Source of the DNA: Pseudoalteromonas sp. H105
GTDB lineage: Bacteria; Pseudomonadota; Gammaproteobacteria; Enterobacterales; Alteromonadaceae
DNA: 64,000 bases
Direction of reading: 5' to 3'
NCBI RefSeq assembly: GCF_001469215.1
Contig: NZ_LOFH01000002.1
Span: 62,001-126,000, forward strand
In this document: positions 27,201 to 35,218 of the stretch, piece by piece
How the letters are laid out: each line of letters begins with the position of its first letter
Position numbering within the stretch: position 1 is the stretch's first letter
The notes under the pieces: model-generated
The model's input: the letters and a program-made list of their open reading frames with translations, nothing else
Told to the model about the DNA's origin: nothing
Databases searched by the model: none
Translations under genes and position numbers: made by a program

Positions 27201-27317
27201 GGTGATACGAGGATCCTCACTGCGAGGTAAGCCGCTTAATGCAGCTAAGCCACTAACAATAAGCAGTGCAACAACTAATGCTTGTACACGGCCATGATTA
27301 AATAGATAGCGAATCAT
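24255..27317 (-). CDS. RND-family efflux permease
   Basis: Inner-membrane proton-driven exporter of the HAE1/AcrB type, 1020 residues. It has the first membrane helix near residues 12-30, two large periplasmic porter loops, and two groups of membrane helices. In helix 4 the proton-relay region reads GIMVDNAIVITDAV, so the first Asp of the usual DD pair is kept and the second is Asn, as in many non-AcrB members. The start overlaps the stop of the adaptor gene by 1 bp (TAATG), which implies coupling. No outer-membrane channel gene is adjacent, so the pump must borrow one. Substrate range is unknown. Confidence 0.93.
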   Translation of the reverse strand: MIRYLFNHGRVQALVVALLIVSGLAALSGLPRSEDPRITNRVAIITTALPGASAERVEVQISEKIEQKLKSQAEIKHLSSISRPGLSVITVELKDEITKVKPIWSRMRDLLGDVTSQLPINASQPLLDDERGYAYTRILSLNANDGITTLANVNRYAKELQNQLRNVQGVELVHFFGQIDEEILVAVDQQKASLANLPLTHIYAAIKGADAKVAAGTLTNDKTQMQIEVTGAFDSIARIGAIPLISNQTTGQYQLSDVATITRSVKTPVSEIALIDGKPGIYIAIRMLPNLRIDTFSERIDVAINKFKQDLPKQIILQDIFDQRGYTQQRLTDLLGNITLGFVLILTVLFVTLGFKAALVVGTALPLTVLFTLISMQLYGLPIHQMSVTGLVVALGIMVDNAIVITDAVQRFRQQGLNAIAAVEKAVAHFWLPLLGSTLTTILAFAPIVLMPGAAGEFIGGIALSVIFALIGSYLISHSLVVVFAGQFITSEQRQGIFHRGISTPKLSKRFKSTLERSLEKPKLTLLCVFAFPVAGFFAAGQLTEQFFPPSDRDMFQIEVHFAPHVSIESTRQAIIKMDKEIRQSPGIEKLDWMIGTNFPSFYYNMLQRNRGANNYAQAMVKVSDFKRANTLITDLQVQLDKSFPSAQTLVRKLEQGPPFNAPIEMRIYGPNLDKLAELGQQLRTILISHKDIVHTRPTLLSGSPKLWLNTDEAALKHAGLSLSDMANQLQNQFNGVIAGSIIDNTETVPVRLRVGDQNRNDISALFSTTLNSDQTLLVESYATIKLTPSRGSITRRDGERVNIIEAYLTTDVLPQTVLNKVTAEIDKSNFVLPHGYRLDIGGESQKRNEAVGKLLAQVGIIMVLLITVLVMSFNSFTITGLILINALQAAMLGLLSVYIAGYPFGFTVIIGLLGLMGLAINAAIVILSELNANQALTDKTKIIAAVMTCSRHISSTTITTVGGFLPLILAGGGFWPPFAVAIAGGTVLTTMLSFYFVPVAYYLLAKRKVSSKKRLSHTR

Positions 27318-28366
27318 TACAATGCCTTTGCGTTGTGATTTTCAACAATATGAACGGCTATATTCGCTGAGAGCTTATGCATGCCGTTAGCAACAACTTT
27401 ATCGCCATCAGAAAGGGGCCCAGCTATAAACGCATAGCCATCATGGGCATAATAAAGCTGTATAATAATAGGCTCTAATACATTGCTTTTTATTTGATAA
27501 ACCTGCCATGTACCACGAATACCATCAGTAAGTGCATCAAGTGGCACCCAAAAACCAACTTGTGGCTTAAATTGTGTGAGCATTAATTTTGCTAATTGGC
27601 CAGGGTATACTTGGGCGTCATTTGGTAACGCAAAACGCATAGTGAGTGTTTGCGTTTTTGGGTTAATGCTTGCGCCTTTACTCAGAGCTTGAGCTTTGTA
27701 GCTTTGATCAGCAATCGTTATCTCCACAGAGTCATTAACGGCTTCTCTTAAAACTAATGGAACGCTCATCACGACTTGGGTATTGTTATTCTCAATTAAT
27801 CTAACCACAGCAGTGCCTGCACTAACTGTTTCGCCCTGAGAGACAAATCGTTGTCCTAATTTACCTGTAAAGGGGGCGGTTAACTGCGACTTTTGTTTTC
27901 GGATCTTTAGTTCATTCATGTTAGCTGCAATACCTGCAGTTTCAGCATCTATAACGGCTAAATTTGTTTTGGCTTGATCAAGTGCTGACGTGGCAGAGTA
28001 GTTTTTTTTGTCGAGAGTGGCTAAACGGTTTATTTCTAGTTTAATTAAATCACGTTGTGCTTTAATTCGTTGTTTCTGCGCCTGTAATTTTTGAATCTCG
28101 ACATCTAAAAGTTGGCTATCTAGTTGTGCTATGACATCGCCTTGTTTAACATGTTGTCCTTGATCAAAGTAGATATGTTTTACTTTACCAGCAAATTCAA
28201 AGCTCAGCTTTGCATCATGTTGTTTAATGACTTGTCCGCTAAGCGTGCGTACTTGATGAAAACCAGGCTCTTTTTTAAGCGTATAAGCTGCAACTTGCAC
28301 TGAACTTTGTGCGTAGTTAACCAGCGGTGTTAGTAAGATAAAAGCACTAAAAAAGTATTTTTTCAT
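27317..28366 (-). CDS. RND periplasmic adaptor (membrane fusion protein)
   Basis: A 349-residue periplasmic adaptor. The ATG at 28366 is chosen because it starts a clear signal peptide (MKKYFFSAFILLTPLVNYA) and leaves the operator region free; the frame to 28435 would run into it. The features are a lipoyl-like half (FAGKVKHIYFDQGQHVKQGDVIAQLD), a coiled-coil hairpin (residues about 75-125, QKLQAQKQRIKAQRDLI) and the second half TAPFTGKLGQRFVSQGETV, then a beta-barrel domain. It is not lipidated. It is first in a two-gene operon with the RND permease and is divergent from a TetR gene. Confidence 0.92.
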   Translation of the reverse strand: MKKYFFSAFILLTPLVNYAQSSVQVAAYTLKKEPGFHQVRTLSGQVIKQHDAKLSFEFAGKVKHIYFDQGQHVKQGDVIAQLDSQLLDVEIQKLQAQKQRIKAQRDLIKLEINRLATLDKKNYSATSALDQAKTNLAVIDAETAGIAANMNELKIRKQKSQLTAPFTGKLGQRFVSQGETVSAGTAVVRLIENNNTQVVMSVPLVLREAVNDSVEITIADQSYKAQALSKGASINPKTQTLTMRFALPNDAQVYPGQLAKLMLTQFKPQVGFWVPLDALTDGIRGTWQVYQIKSNVLEPIIIQLYYAHDGYAFIAGPLSDGDKVVANGMHKLSANIAVHIVENHNAKAL

Positions 28367-28449
28367 GACTATATCCGTATCAAGTAATAATGAATTTTTG
28401 TGTCGCGAACAAAGTTTGCACTTTGGTATGTACACATTATGATTAACAC

Positions 28450-28465
28450 TAGACTGTTGAGTCTA
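28450..28465. promoter_or_regulatory. Secondary TetR-type half-site pair
   Basis: TAGAC at 28450-28454 and GTCTA at 28461-28465 form an inverted pair with a 6-bp spacer. It uses the same pentamers as the perfect palindrome 40 bp away and lies nearer the adaptor gene. Confidence 0.4.
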
Positions 28466-28485
28466 ATTTTGAGTAAATATAAACC

Positions 28486-28512
28486 AATCAAACTAGACTG
28501 TCTAGTTTGATT
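28486..28512. promoter_or_regulatory. TetR-family operator, 27-bp perfect palindrome
   Basis: The two arms around base 28499 are fully symmetric over 27 bp, with the core TAGAC-T-GTCTA. It fills the space between the divergent adaptor and TetR starts, ending 13 bp before the TetR ATG. This placement fits simultaneous repression of the pump and of the regulator itself. Confidence 0.8.
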
Positions 28513-28525
28513 TAAGGTGAAAGCA

Positions 28526-29122
28526 ATGACTTTAAATCGATCAGAACAAAAGCGGCAACAAATTATTTTTGCGGCAACAACCTTGTTTATGGATAAAGGC
28601 TTTCCAAATACCAGTATGGACCAAATAGCTAAGTTAGCTGAGGTTTCTAAGCAGACTGTGTATAGCCATTTTAAAGATAAAAATAACTTGTTTGTTGAAA
28701 CAGTGACTGCACACTGTTCATCATCTAATTTACGTAAAGAGCAGTTTGATGCCACGCAAACATTACAAGAAAACCTTTTACGGGTGTTAACCAGCTTTAT
28801 TTCTTTAGTATTTTCACCCGAGGCGTTAAAAGTGTACGACACGTGCGTTGCACATAAAGATGAATACCCTGAGCTGGCATTATTGTTTTATGACGCTGCG
28901 CCAAAAGTAGTGAGAAAGCAAGTTGAAACATGTATATGTCATATTGCTGAGGCGGGCTTACTTAATATCGATAACCCTAAGTTTGCCACTTTACAATTAC
29001 TAGGAATGACTACAGGTGATTGGAAGTTGCGTCATGCATTGGGTCACGCAGCCGCTGACGAAATTCCGCCAGCAGAGTATGTTGCGGATTGCGTCACGCG
29101 ATTTATAAAAATGTATCGTTAA
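28526..29122 (+). CDS. TetR/AcrR-family repressor of the adjacent efflux operon
   Basis: A 198-residue regulator. The ATG at 28526 has AAGG 8 bp upstream; a GTG three codons earlier is less likely. The N-terminal helix-turn-helix reads TSMDQIAKLAEVSKQTVYSHFKDKNNLF. The C-terminal ligand domain resembles the AcrR-like C-terminal domain (AHKDEYPELALLFYDAAPKVV). It is divergent from the RND operon over a long palindrome, so it very probably represses that operon and itself. The inducer is unknown. Confidence 0.92.
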   Translation: MTLNRSEQKRQQIIFAATTLFMDKGFPNTSMDQIAKLAEVSKQTVYSHFKDKNNLFVETVTAHCSSSNLRKEQFDATQTLQENLLRVLTSFISLVFSPEALKVYDTCVAHKDEYPELALLFYDAAPKVVRKQVETCICHIAEAGLLNIDNPKFATLQLLGMTTGDWKLRHALGHAAADEIPPAEYVADCVTRFIKMYR

Positions 29123-29133
29123 CGGTCACTTTT

Positions 29134-29865
29134 TTATTGCAATATAAAGTCATCAATAGACTGCTTTGTTAACTTACCAATTTGCATAAAAGTGAAAATA
29201 ATTGCACCCACTAGTAATATCATCGTAGGTGCGACAATAACCGGGTAACTTAGCCATGTCATACGGCCTAGCTCCTCAGCATATTCGGTTGTACCAGGCA
29301 TGCTGACGACAATGGTTTTTGCTAAAAAGTAATTTAATGTTGCTGATAAAAAGAAGGCACTGGCAACAATGAAACCGGCAAAACGCATTTTTTTATCAAA
29401 AACAGCGGTATTATTTTGTTCATCAAGGGCTAAATTTAGCTTCTCAATGTCTAACAGTTCAGGATTGATCAAGAGTTTTCTAATCAGTGGGTAGGGCGTG
29501 TATTGGCTAATAAGGACGATAAGCCCGATAATGGCAGGTACCATCGCTTCTTTTATTGCAATGTACTTTGGATCTAGTTCAAAGAGGCTAATCCCCCCTG
29601 TTAAAAGTACACTGATAATACCTAAAATGGAGAAGAAGTTAACCTTTCCAGATTGCTTAAGTTCCCATAAACCAAATAATAACGGAAAGGCCAGTGCTAC
29701 GACCACAGCCCAAACCGGGCCTAATGTATCCGGTGTACTGAAGCGGCTTAAAATAACCGCAGGTAAAATAATGTTAAAGATTAGATTACTGAAAAAATTG
29801 CTTTTCTTTTTTTGAGTTGTCATAGGTCTATTTTTTCTTACGTTATTTAAATTTAGTATATACAT
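29134..29865 (-). CDS. VC0807-like integral membrane protein
   Basis: Inner-membrane protein of 243 residues with about six helices (IILPAVILSRF, VWAVVVALAFPLLFGLWEL, FFSILGIISVLLTGGISLF, AMVPAIIGLIVLISQY, two more near the C-terminus). The layout resembles the uncharacterised VC0807-like group, which is loosely related to septation protein A-like proteins. This is from memory and moderate. An alternative start is the Met at 29823 (MTTQKKK); neither start has a strong ribosome site. It converges with the TetR gene, 11 bp apart. Function unknown. Confidence 0.7.
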   Translation of the reverse strand: MYILNLNNVRKNRPMTTQKKKSNFFSNLIFNIILPAVILSRFSTPDTLGPVWAVVVALAFPLLFGLWELKQSGKVNFFSILGIISVLLTGGISLFELDPKYIAIKEAMVPAIIGLIVLISQYTPYPLIRKLLINPELLDIEKLNLALDEQNNTAVFDKKMRFAGFIVASAFFLSATLNYFLAKTIVVSMPGTTEYAEELGRMTWLSYPVIVAPTMILLVGAIIFTFMQIGKLTKQSIDDFILQ

Positions 29866-30066
29866 ATCTGCTTCTAAGATACATATTTCTAATTAGACAG
29901 TTATTTTAAGCGATTGTTTGTTTTTGATACATGCATTTAAAGGCCTTGGAAGTAAGGTTAACACCCTATTAATTATAATAAAAACATAAGATTAATTGAC
30001 CTTTCACTATGGGTAGCTTATTGTTAAATTTAATTTTTATTGCTTCAAAAATCAAGGGTGAAACGG

Positions 30067-32091
30067 TTGAATTTCCTAAGAAGGTTTCATGATATCGTCT
30101 CAGATCAAACTCAAAGTTTTGATGAGAAAATATATAGTTTATTAAGCTTTGGGCTTGAAGTGTTCAAACTTGATATTGCGATAGTGAGTAAAATAACCGA
30201 GCAATCTTACCTCGTTAAGTATGTAATCACACCTGATGATTCATTACCCGTTGACACAACGTTTGATTTATCTGGAACCTACTGCCTTCACACTTTGGCG
30301 GCTGATGGTGCATTGGCGTTTCACCAAGCTTCAACAAGTCGAATTGCAAATCACCCTTGTTATATAAACTTTCAGTTAGAGTCATATATTGGCGCGCCTA
30401 TAAAAGTGGGTGCAGACACTTATGGCACCGTTAATTTTTCATCATCTAACGCATCCGCACCTTTTACAGAACAAGCATACGATTATGTCGAACTATTTGC
30501 TCAATGGCTAGGGGCTGAATTTGCTCGACGCATAGCTTCAGAAAAGTTAATAAAAAATAACAACACATTGCTAAAACTAGAAGGCATAGCCAATATTGGT
30601 ACGTGGGAAGTTGATTTATCAAATAAAAAAGTAACATGCAGTGACCAAGTCAGGCGGATTTATCAAGTTCCTATGTCGTTTCAACCAGAGCTGAAATCAA
30701 CGATTGAGTTTTTTAAAACTGGAAAAAGCCGCGAAGACATAATACGAGCTGTTGAAAAAGCCATGACAGTAGGTGATAAATGGCATTTGGAACTTGAGCT
30801 GTTAACTGGCAAGGGTAAGCATATTTGGGTGTCCTCTTTTGGTGAAGCTGAGTTTGTTGATGGTAAATGTGTTCGGTTATTTGGCACGCTTCAAGATGTT
30901 ACTGAGTCTGTTGAACTGAGGCTTGAGTTAAAAAGCAAGCAAGCTTTAGCGCAAAGAATGCTAGAAGATAGAAGCATGCTATTGGCAAAAATAAGTCATG
31001 AGTTACGCACACCGCTGAATGGAATTACAGGTATGCTAACGACCTTGTTAGGGGAAAAAGATGAAACCCGACGAGTAGAAAAATTAAAAGTGGGCTTAAG
31101 AAGTGCAGATATATTACTCAGCATTATCAATGAGGTGATGGATTTTTCAAAAATAAATCACGGCGAACTTAAGCTTGAGCCTAGCCACTTTTTATTAAAA
31201 ACTATTTTTGTAGATTTAAGTTCGCTGTATATTCCTTTATTTAAAACAGCAAACGTTGAGTTTAAAACAAGTATTCATGTTCCTGACGATTGTTGGGCAT
31301 ATTGCGACAACACGCGTTTGAGTCAAATTGTGTCAAATTTATTGAGTAATGCCCTTAAATTTACCGAGATTGGTTGTGTTGAGTTTTCAGTGAATGCACT
31401 AAATACTGATTCAAACTTGATGCTTGATATTAAGGTCAGTGATACAGGTAGGGGAATGACAGAGGAGTTTCTTGAGTCGCTTTTCTCTCCGTTTACTCAA
31501 GAGGTTGATACCCAGAAAAGCGTCGGTGGAAGTGGGCTTGGCTTAGCGATAGTTAAAGAGCTTGTTGATTACATGAAAGGGACGATAAATGTTGATAGTG
31601 TGTACCAACAAGGCACCACGTTTTCGTTACAAATACCGTTAACCGAAGGTGAAATGCAAGTCGAAAAAGTACAGTTTAGTGAGGGTGCTATCGATACAAG
31701 CGGTTTATCTGTGCTGGTGGTTGATGATAATCAAATAAACAGACTCGTTTTGGATGCATCTCTGGAAAAGTTTAATATTAAAGCGGATGTTGCTGTTGAT
31801 GGTCAAGATGCTGTGTTTAAGTGTAAACAGCATAAATATGATCTCATATTTATGGATTGTGTCATGCCTGTACTCGATGGGCTTGAGGCAACTAAGGTAT
31901 TAAGAAAACAAAATATCAGCGCATTTGAAGACACGCTTATCGTCGCGTTGACAGCCAATACATCAGCAACTGATAAAGTAGCATGTAAAGAAGCGGGGAT
32001 GGACATGTTTATATCAAAACCATTTAAGTTACATGCAATCGAAGAAGCAGTAAAATGTGCCGTTGAAAAGCGAGCATTACATAAAGCTTAA
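30067..32091 (+). CDS. Soluble hybrid histidine kinase: GAF-PAS-HisKA-HATPase-REC
   Basis: Cytoplasmic sensor kinase with no membrane segment. No ATG fits. TTG at 30067 has AAGGG 8 bp upstream and is preferred; open frame continues to a TTG at 30040. The domains are: GAF at about 10-165 (YIGAPIKVGADTYGTVNF), PAS at about 170-290 (the segment GIANIGTWEVDLSNKKVTCS), HisKA with SHELRTPLNG, HATPase with NLLSNALKF, DTGRGM and GSGLGLAIV, and a C-terminal receiver with LIFMDCVMPVLDG. There is no HPt domain, so phosphotransfer needs another protein. It is monocistronic. The signal could be a small ligand in the GAF domain; its identity is unknown. Confidence 0.9.
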   Translation: MNFLRRFHDIVSDQTQSFDEKIYSLLSFGLEVFKLDIAIVSKITEQSYLVKYVITPDDSLPVDTTFDLSGTYCLHTLAADGALAFHQASTSRIANHPCYINFQLESYIGAPIKVGADTYGTVNFSSSNASAPFTEQAYDYVELFAQWLGAEFARRIASEKLIKNNNTLLKLEGIANIGTWEVDLSNKKVTCSDQVRRIYQVPMSFQPELKSTIEFFKTGKSREDIIRAVEKAMTVGDKWHLELELLTGKGKHIWVSSFGEAEFVDGKCVRLFGTLQDVTESVELRLELKSKQALAQRMLEDRSMLLAKISHELRTPLNGITGMLTTLLGEKDETRRVEKLKVGLRSADILLSIINEVMDFSKINHGELKLEPSHFLLKTIFVDLSSLYIPLFKTANVEFKTSIHVPDDCWAYCDNTRLSQIVSNLLSNALKFTEIGCVEFSVNALNTDSNLMLDIKVSDTGRGMTEEFLESLFSPFTQEVDTQKSVGGSGLGLAIVKELVDYMKGTINVDSVYQQGTTFSLQIPLTEGEMQVEKVQFSEGAIDTSGLSVLVVDDNQINRLVLDASLEKFNIKADVAVDGQDAVFKCKQHKYDLIFMDCVMPVLDGLEATKVLRKQNISAFEDTLIVALTANTSATDKVACKEAGMDMFISKPFKLHAIEEAVKCAVEKRALHKA

Positions 32092-32115
32092 ATGCAATAA
32101 ACGTTGTCATTGCAT
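32092..32115 (+). terminator. Weak hairpin after hybrid kinase
   Basis: ATGCAAT (32092-32098) pairs with ATTGCAT (32109-32115) across a 10-nt loop. It lies between convergent genes and has no T-run, so the call is weak. Confidence 0.3.
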
Positions 32116-32133
32116 GAGCGATTAGCAAGAAGA

Positions 32134-32847
32134 TTAAAACTCAAATTCGAGTGCGAATCGCACGCTGTGGTTTTTCTCTGATTGGCTAACTTCAGTGATA
32201 AACCCGGCTTCCCATTTTAATTGCTTTTGCCCATTAAAACGTTGTAAGCCAATAAAACCAGGGCCGATACCAACAAAGTCTTCCCCCATATATAACTCTA
32301 TTGATGGTTGGAAGGCGGCGCGATAACGGTAACGATACTGTGCTCTAAATTCAGTTTCCCATTCATTTTTTATATCCTTTCCCCACTCGTATACTAAGAA
32401 AGCGTTCAATGTTAGGCTGGTTTTACCAAACTCTTTTTCTAAGACAAAACCGGACGTGGCCTCAAAAATATCTTTTGTGTGTTGTTTTTCAATTTCAAAC
32501 AACGCACCCCAGTCAGCCCACAGCTTGCCTTGTTCTATCAACTGCCAGCGAAGCTCAAGTTCGTAAGCCGCGAGACCAAAATCGCCATAGTCATCACGCT
32601 CCCCCACGACATATGCTTCTAACGCTATGGTGTCAGTGATTGCGCTACCGACTCCTATGCGCTGAGCTAGTTTATTACCACTGTCGGTTTGATGGGACAC
32701 TAAACGCCATTCAAACTCACGTTCAAATGGCAGCACGTATGGATGATATACTTTATCAACCACCGTGCCATCGCTATAGGCTTGAAATGGCGTTAATATA
32801 CAAGCCAGCATCGACATTAAGGTTGACAGTCGAATAACGAAATTCAT
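32134..32847 (-). CDS. Outer-membrane beta-barrel candidate, last gene of ten-gene operon
   Basis: A 237-residue exported protein with a signal peptide ending near PFQAYS. The mature part is rich in alternating aromatic strands (FEWRLVSHQ, LELRWQLIEQGKLWADWGALFEIE, SLTLNAFLVYEWG) and ends in VRFALEFEF, whose terminal Phe is the usual signature for barrel insertion. I do not recognise a named family. It overlaps the FTR1-like gene by 4 bp, so it is co-translated with the cupredoxin/FTR1-like pair and may be the outer-membrane part of that module. Confidence 0.75.
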   Translation of the reverse strand: MNFVIRLSTLMSMLACILTPFQAYSDGTVVDKVYHPYVLPFEREFEWRLVSHQTDSGNKLAQRIGVGSAITDTIALEAYVVGERDDYGDFGLAAYELELRWQLIEQGKLWADWGALFEIEKQHTKDIFEATSGFVLEKEFGKTSLTLNAFLVYEWGKDIKNEWETEFRAQYRYRYRAAFQPSIELYMGEDFVGIGPGFIGLQRFNGQKQLKWEAGFITEVSQSEKNHSVRFALEFEF

Positions 32848-33578
32848 TGTTGCTCCTTAGACTTAAAGGGGTGATAGCACAGTAAGATAAATACAGTGGC
32901 ACTTGCAAAATAGGTGATGACACTTAATACATTAGGCGTGGCTTCGTAACCAATTAAGGCACGTAATACACGTCCAAGTTCTGATTGTTCACTTAAAATA
33001 TGCCTTAAATCCCAGACTATCATTGTGCTAGCAATTAAATCTGTTTGGCTTGCTAAATCCAGCGCTAAAAGTAGTTTAGCTGCGCTGTTTAATGCTAATA
33101 ATGTGATGACTAAATGCAGCCCACATTGACGTTTTAAGGCGTGGATTAAAAAAAACAACAGGGTGCTAAAGCTCATGCAGATGCCTACGCCTAAAATAGA
33201 GCCAACAAGTAAGCTCATACCTGCATCATCGTTTTGCCAAAAACTAGTCAGATAAATAATATAATGACTTAAATACAGCGTCATTGAACTAACAACGGCA
33301 ATATAAAATGCCAGAGTACGGCGTTTTATCGTAAATATTAAGACAGCTATAAATGTTATTACACACAACATTATTTGAGAAAACTCTAAACCTTGGTAAG
33401 AATACAATTGGCTTAACCACGGCGAGGCTTGCATATAAAAAAATGACATGAGTAAGCCTGAAATAAGCGTTGTCCACATAATAAAGACAGGTTGTTTGCT
33501 ATAAACTTGTAAAATCACCCACAAAATTGCCACGGGGAGTAATTGGTTAAGGCTCATCATTAAACTAGTTATCAGCAT
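32844..33578 (-). CDS. FTR1-like seven-helix membrane protein lacking REXXE motifs
   Basis: Inner-membrane protein of 244 residues, start ATG 33578 with GAGG 6 bp upstream. It has about seven helices. The C-terminal stretch VWDLRHILSEQSELGRVLRALIGYEATPNVL matches the conserved end of FTR1/EfeU iron permeases as I know it, and the gene next to it encodes the cupredoxin type often paired with FTR1. However, neither expected position holds REXXE: helix 1 reads SLNQLLPVAIL, and the region that aligns with helix 4 reads VVSSMTLYLSHY. It therefore probably does not carry ferric iron by the usual route. It could be a sensor, a structural partner or a transporter for something else. The family assignment is by eye. 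Confidence 0.6.
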   Translation of the reverse strand: MLITSLMMSLNQLLPVAILWVILQVYSKQPVFIMWTTLISGLLMSFFYMQASPWLSQLYSYQGLEFSQIMLCVITFIAVLIFTIKRRTLAFYIAVVSSMTLYLSHYIIYLTSFWQNDDAGMSLLVGSILGVGICMSFSTLLFFLIHALKRQCGLHLVITLLALNSAAKLLLALDLASQTDLIASTMIVWDLRHILSEQSELGRVLRALIGYEATPNVLSVITYFASATVFILLCYHPFKSKEQQ

Positions 33579-33909
33579 GTTGCACCTCATCTACCACAAT
33601 AACGACACCGCGGGCCGTATTAGGTGAAAACTCACCAAAAAACTCATAGTCTCCTTTGACCAGTGGCCCAATGTAAATGACACTTGTGCGATTTGGATAA
33701 AGTACCTTTTCTCTATTGAGATCAAAACTGTCGAACTCTTCGGGAGTTCGGTCTTGATTTTCAATCAGCAGTTTAACTTTTTTGTTTGAGGGAATGGTTA
33801 TTTTCGCAGGGTAAAATAAGTGGTTTTTTAGTACCACGCGGTATTCTTTACTGTTTGCGGTAAAAGATAAAAATACGACACAAAAAAGCCACAAGCACTG
33901 TTTAGCCAC
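33565..33909 (-). CDS. Cupredoxin-like periplasmic protein without obvious copper ligands
   Basis: A 114-residue exported protein. The signal peptide is CLWLFCVVFLSFTANS. The rest is one cupredoxin-fold domain with the pattern of the FTR1-associated type: FYPAKITIPSNKKVKLLIENQDRTPEEFDSFDLNREKV, then YIGPLVKGDYEFFGEFSPNTARGVVIV. The positions that hold Cys and His in electron-transfer cupredoxins are replaced (FFGEFSPNTARG), so type I copper binding is unlikely. The acidic residues could bind another metal. It overlaps the sensor kinase gene by 8 bp and the FTR1-like gene by 14 bp or more. Confidence 0.8.
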   Translation of the reverse strand: MAKQCLWLFCVVFLSFTANSKEYRVVLKNHLFYPAKITIPSNKKVKLLIENQDRTPEEFDSFDLNREKVLYPNRTSVIYIGPLVKGDYEFFGEFSPNTARGVVIVVDEVQHADN

Positions 33910-35218
33910 AGGCCGCTCCTGTAAAGGTAACTTTTACGCAAAGCCCGCCCAGAGGACTGTTTGATAAATCGATTCGAGCATTGTAAATAGCAATGATGTG
34001 TTCAACAATGGCCATTCCTAAACCAGTCCCTTGCTCGCCTGATGGGTGTTTATCGCCACCAACACGGTAAAAACGATTAAAAACCCGCTGCTTTTGTTCA
34101 TCGCTCATTCCAGGGCCTGAATCATCAATTTGCCAATGATAGCGTGTCCCGTGGTGGCTCATTTTAATCACGATATTGCCATTGTGGGGCGTGTATTTTA
34201 TCGCATTACTGAGTAAATTTGATATTAAAGTCGTTAATGTGAATTCATCACCAGAGAGTGTGAAATCATCGCCTTCGAGGCTAATAGTTTGATTTTTTGT
34301 ATCTATTTTTTCGTAGAGTAAGGATACGGTTTGTTGTGTAATAGAGAGTAATGATTGTGCGCTGAACTGTGTTTGCCATTGCTCGGGGTGTGTTCGCCCA
34401 AGTATCAACATTTGCTCAACAATATTGCCTAACCTGTCAATGCCTTGCACCATCGCATTTAACTCTTCGCTATGGAGTTGACTATGCTGTGCATTATTGT
34501 GCAGATTATGTACGTTTATTTTTAAACTGCTCAACGGTGTGCGAAGTTCATGTGCGGCATCAGAGGCAAAAAAACGCTCACGTAAATACGCTGCTTCAAC
34601 GCGTTCAAATAGATCATTCAAACGCTGTATGACGGGCTTGATTTCTTTATCGGTAATTGGCCAGTGAATGGGAGTAAAGTCATTCGCTTGGCGCTTAGCT
34701 AATTGTTTTGATAAGCGGGTTAAAGGCGCCAGCGCATATTTAACAAAAAAACTAATAAAGATAGCGAGTAAAGGAACGGCCCACAACATAGGTAGCATGG
34801 CAGATAAAATAACGGCTTCGGCCAACTCGTAACGTTTAGCAAACGGCTCAGCAATAATCACCTTACGAAGTGGCGTCGTGAGAATAAACACACGCATACG
34901 CTGACCAGCGATGTTCGCGGTATGAAATCCATCATCAAATTTAAGCACGGAGGATGTTAAGTGACTGGAGCTACTGAGCAGTTTATCTTTTTGCCAAATT
35001 TGATAGAGCAAATAGGGACTGTTGTTGTTAAGCTCTATAGGGGGCGTATCACTGTTAAGAGGTTGCCGGATTAACACCGCAGCGATTATTTTCATTTCAT
35101 TATCAAGCAGCTGTTGACCATGACGCATGCTTTTTTGATAGCCTTTAACGAAGGCTAAAAAACAGGTTAGCACCATCATTGAGAGTAAAATTAACGTGAG
35201 GCGCTTACGAATAGACAC
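33902..35218 (-). CDS. Membrane sensor histidine kinase, QseC/PmrB type
   Basis: A 438-residue inner-membrane kinase with a GTG start that overlaps the regulator stop by 1 bp (TAGTG). It has a first helix at about 8-25, a periplasmic sensor of about 120 residues, a second helix at about 145-165, HAMP, then HisKA with AAHELRTPLSSLKIN and HATPase with NLLSNAIKYTP, DDSGPGM and GTGLGMAIV. I see no ExxE pair in the periplasmic loop, which PmrB uses for ferric iron, so the signal may differ. It is in one operon with its response regulator, the cupredoxin and the acyl-enzyme genes. Confidence 0.92.
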   Translation of the reverse strand: MSIRKRLTLILLSMMVLTCFLAFVKGYQKSMRHGQQLLDNEMKIIAAVLIRQPLNSDTPPIELNNNSPYLLYQIWQKDKLLSSSSHLTSSVLKFDDGFHTANIAGQRMRVFILTTPLRKVIIAEPFAKRYELAEAVILSAMLPMLWAVPLLAIFISFFVKYALAPLTRLSKQLAKRQANDFTPIHWPITDKEIKPVIQRLNDLFERVEAAYLRERFFASDAAHELRTPLSSLKINVHNLHNNAQHSQLHSEELNAMVQGIDRLGNIVEQMLILGRTHPEQWQTQFSAQSLLSITQQTVSLLYEKIDTKNQTISLEGDDFTLSGDEFTLTTLISNLLSNAIKYTPHNGNIVIKMSHHGTRYHWQIDDSGPGMSDEQKQRVFNRFYRVGGDKHPSGEQGTGLGMAIVEHIIAIYNARIDLSNSPLGGLCVKVTFTGAACG

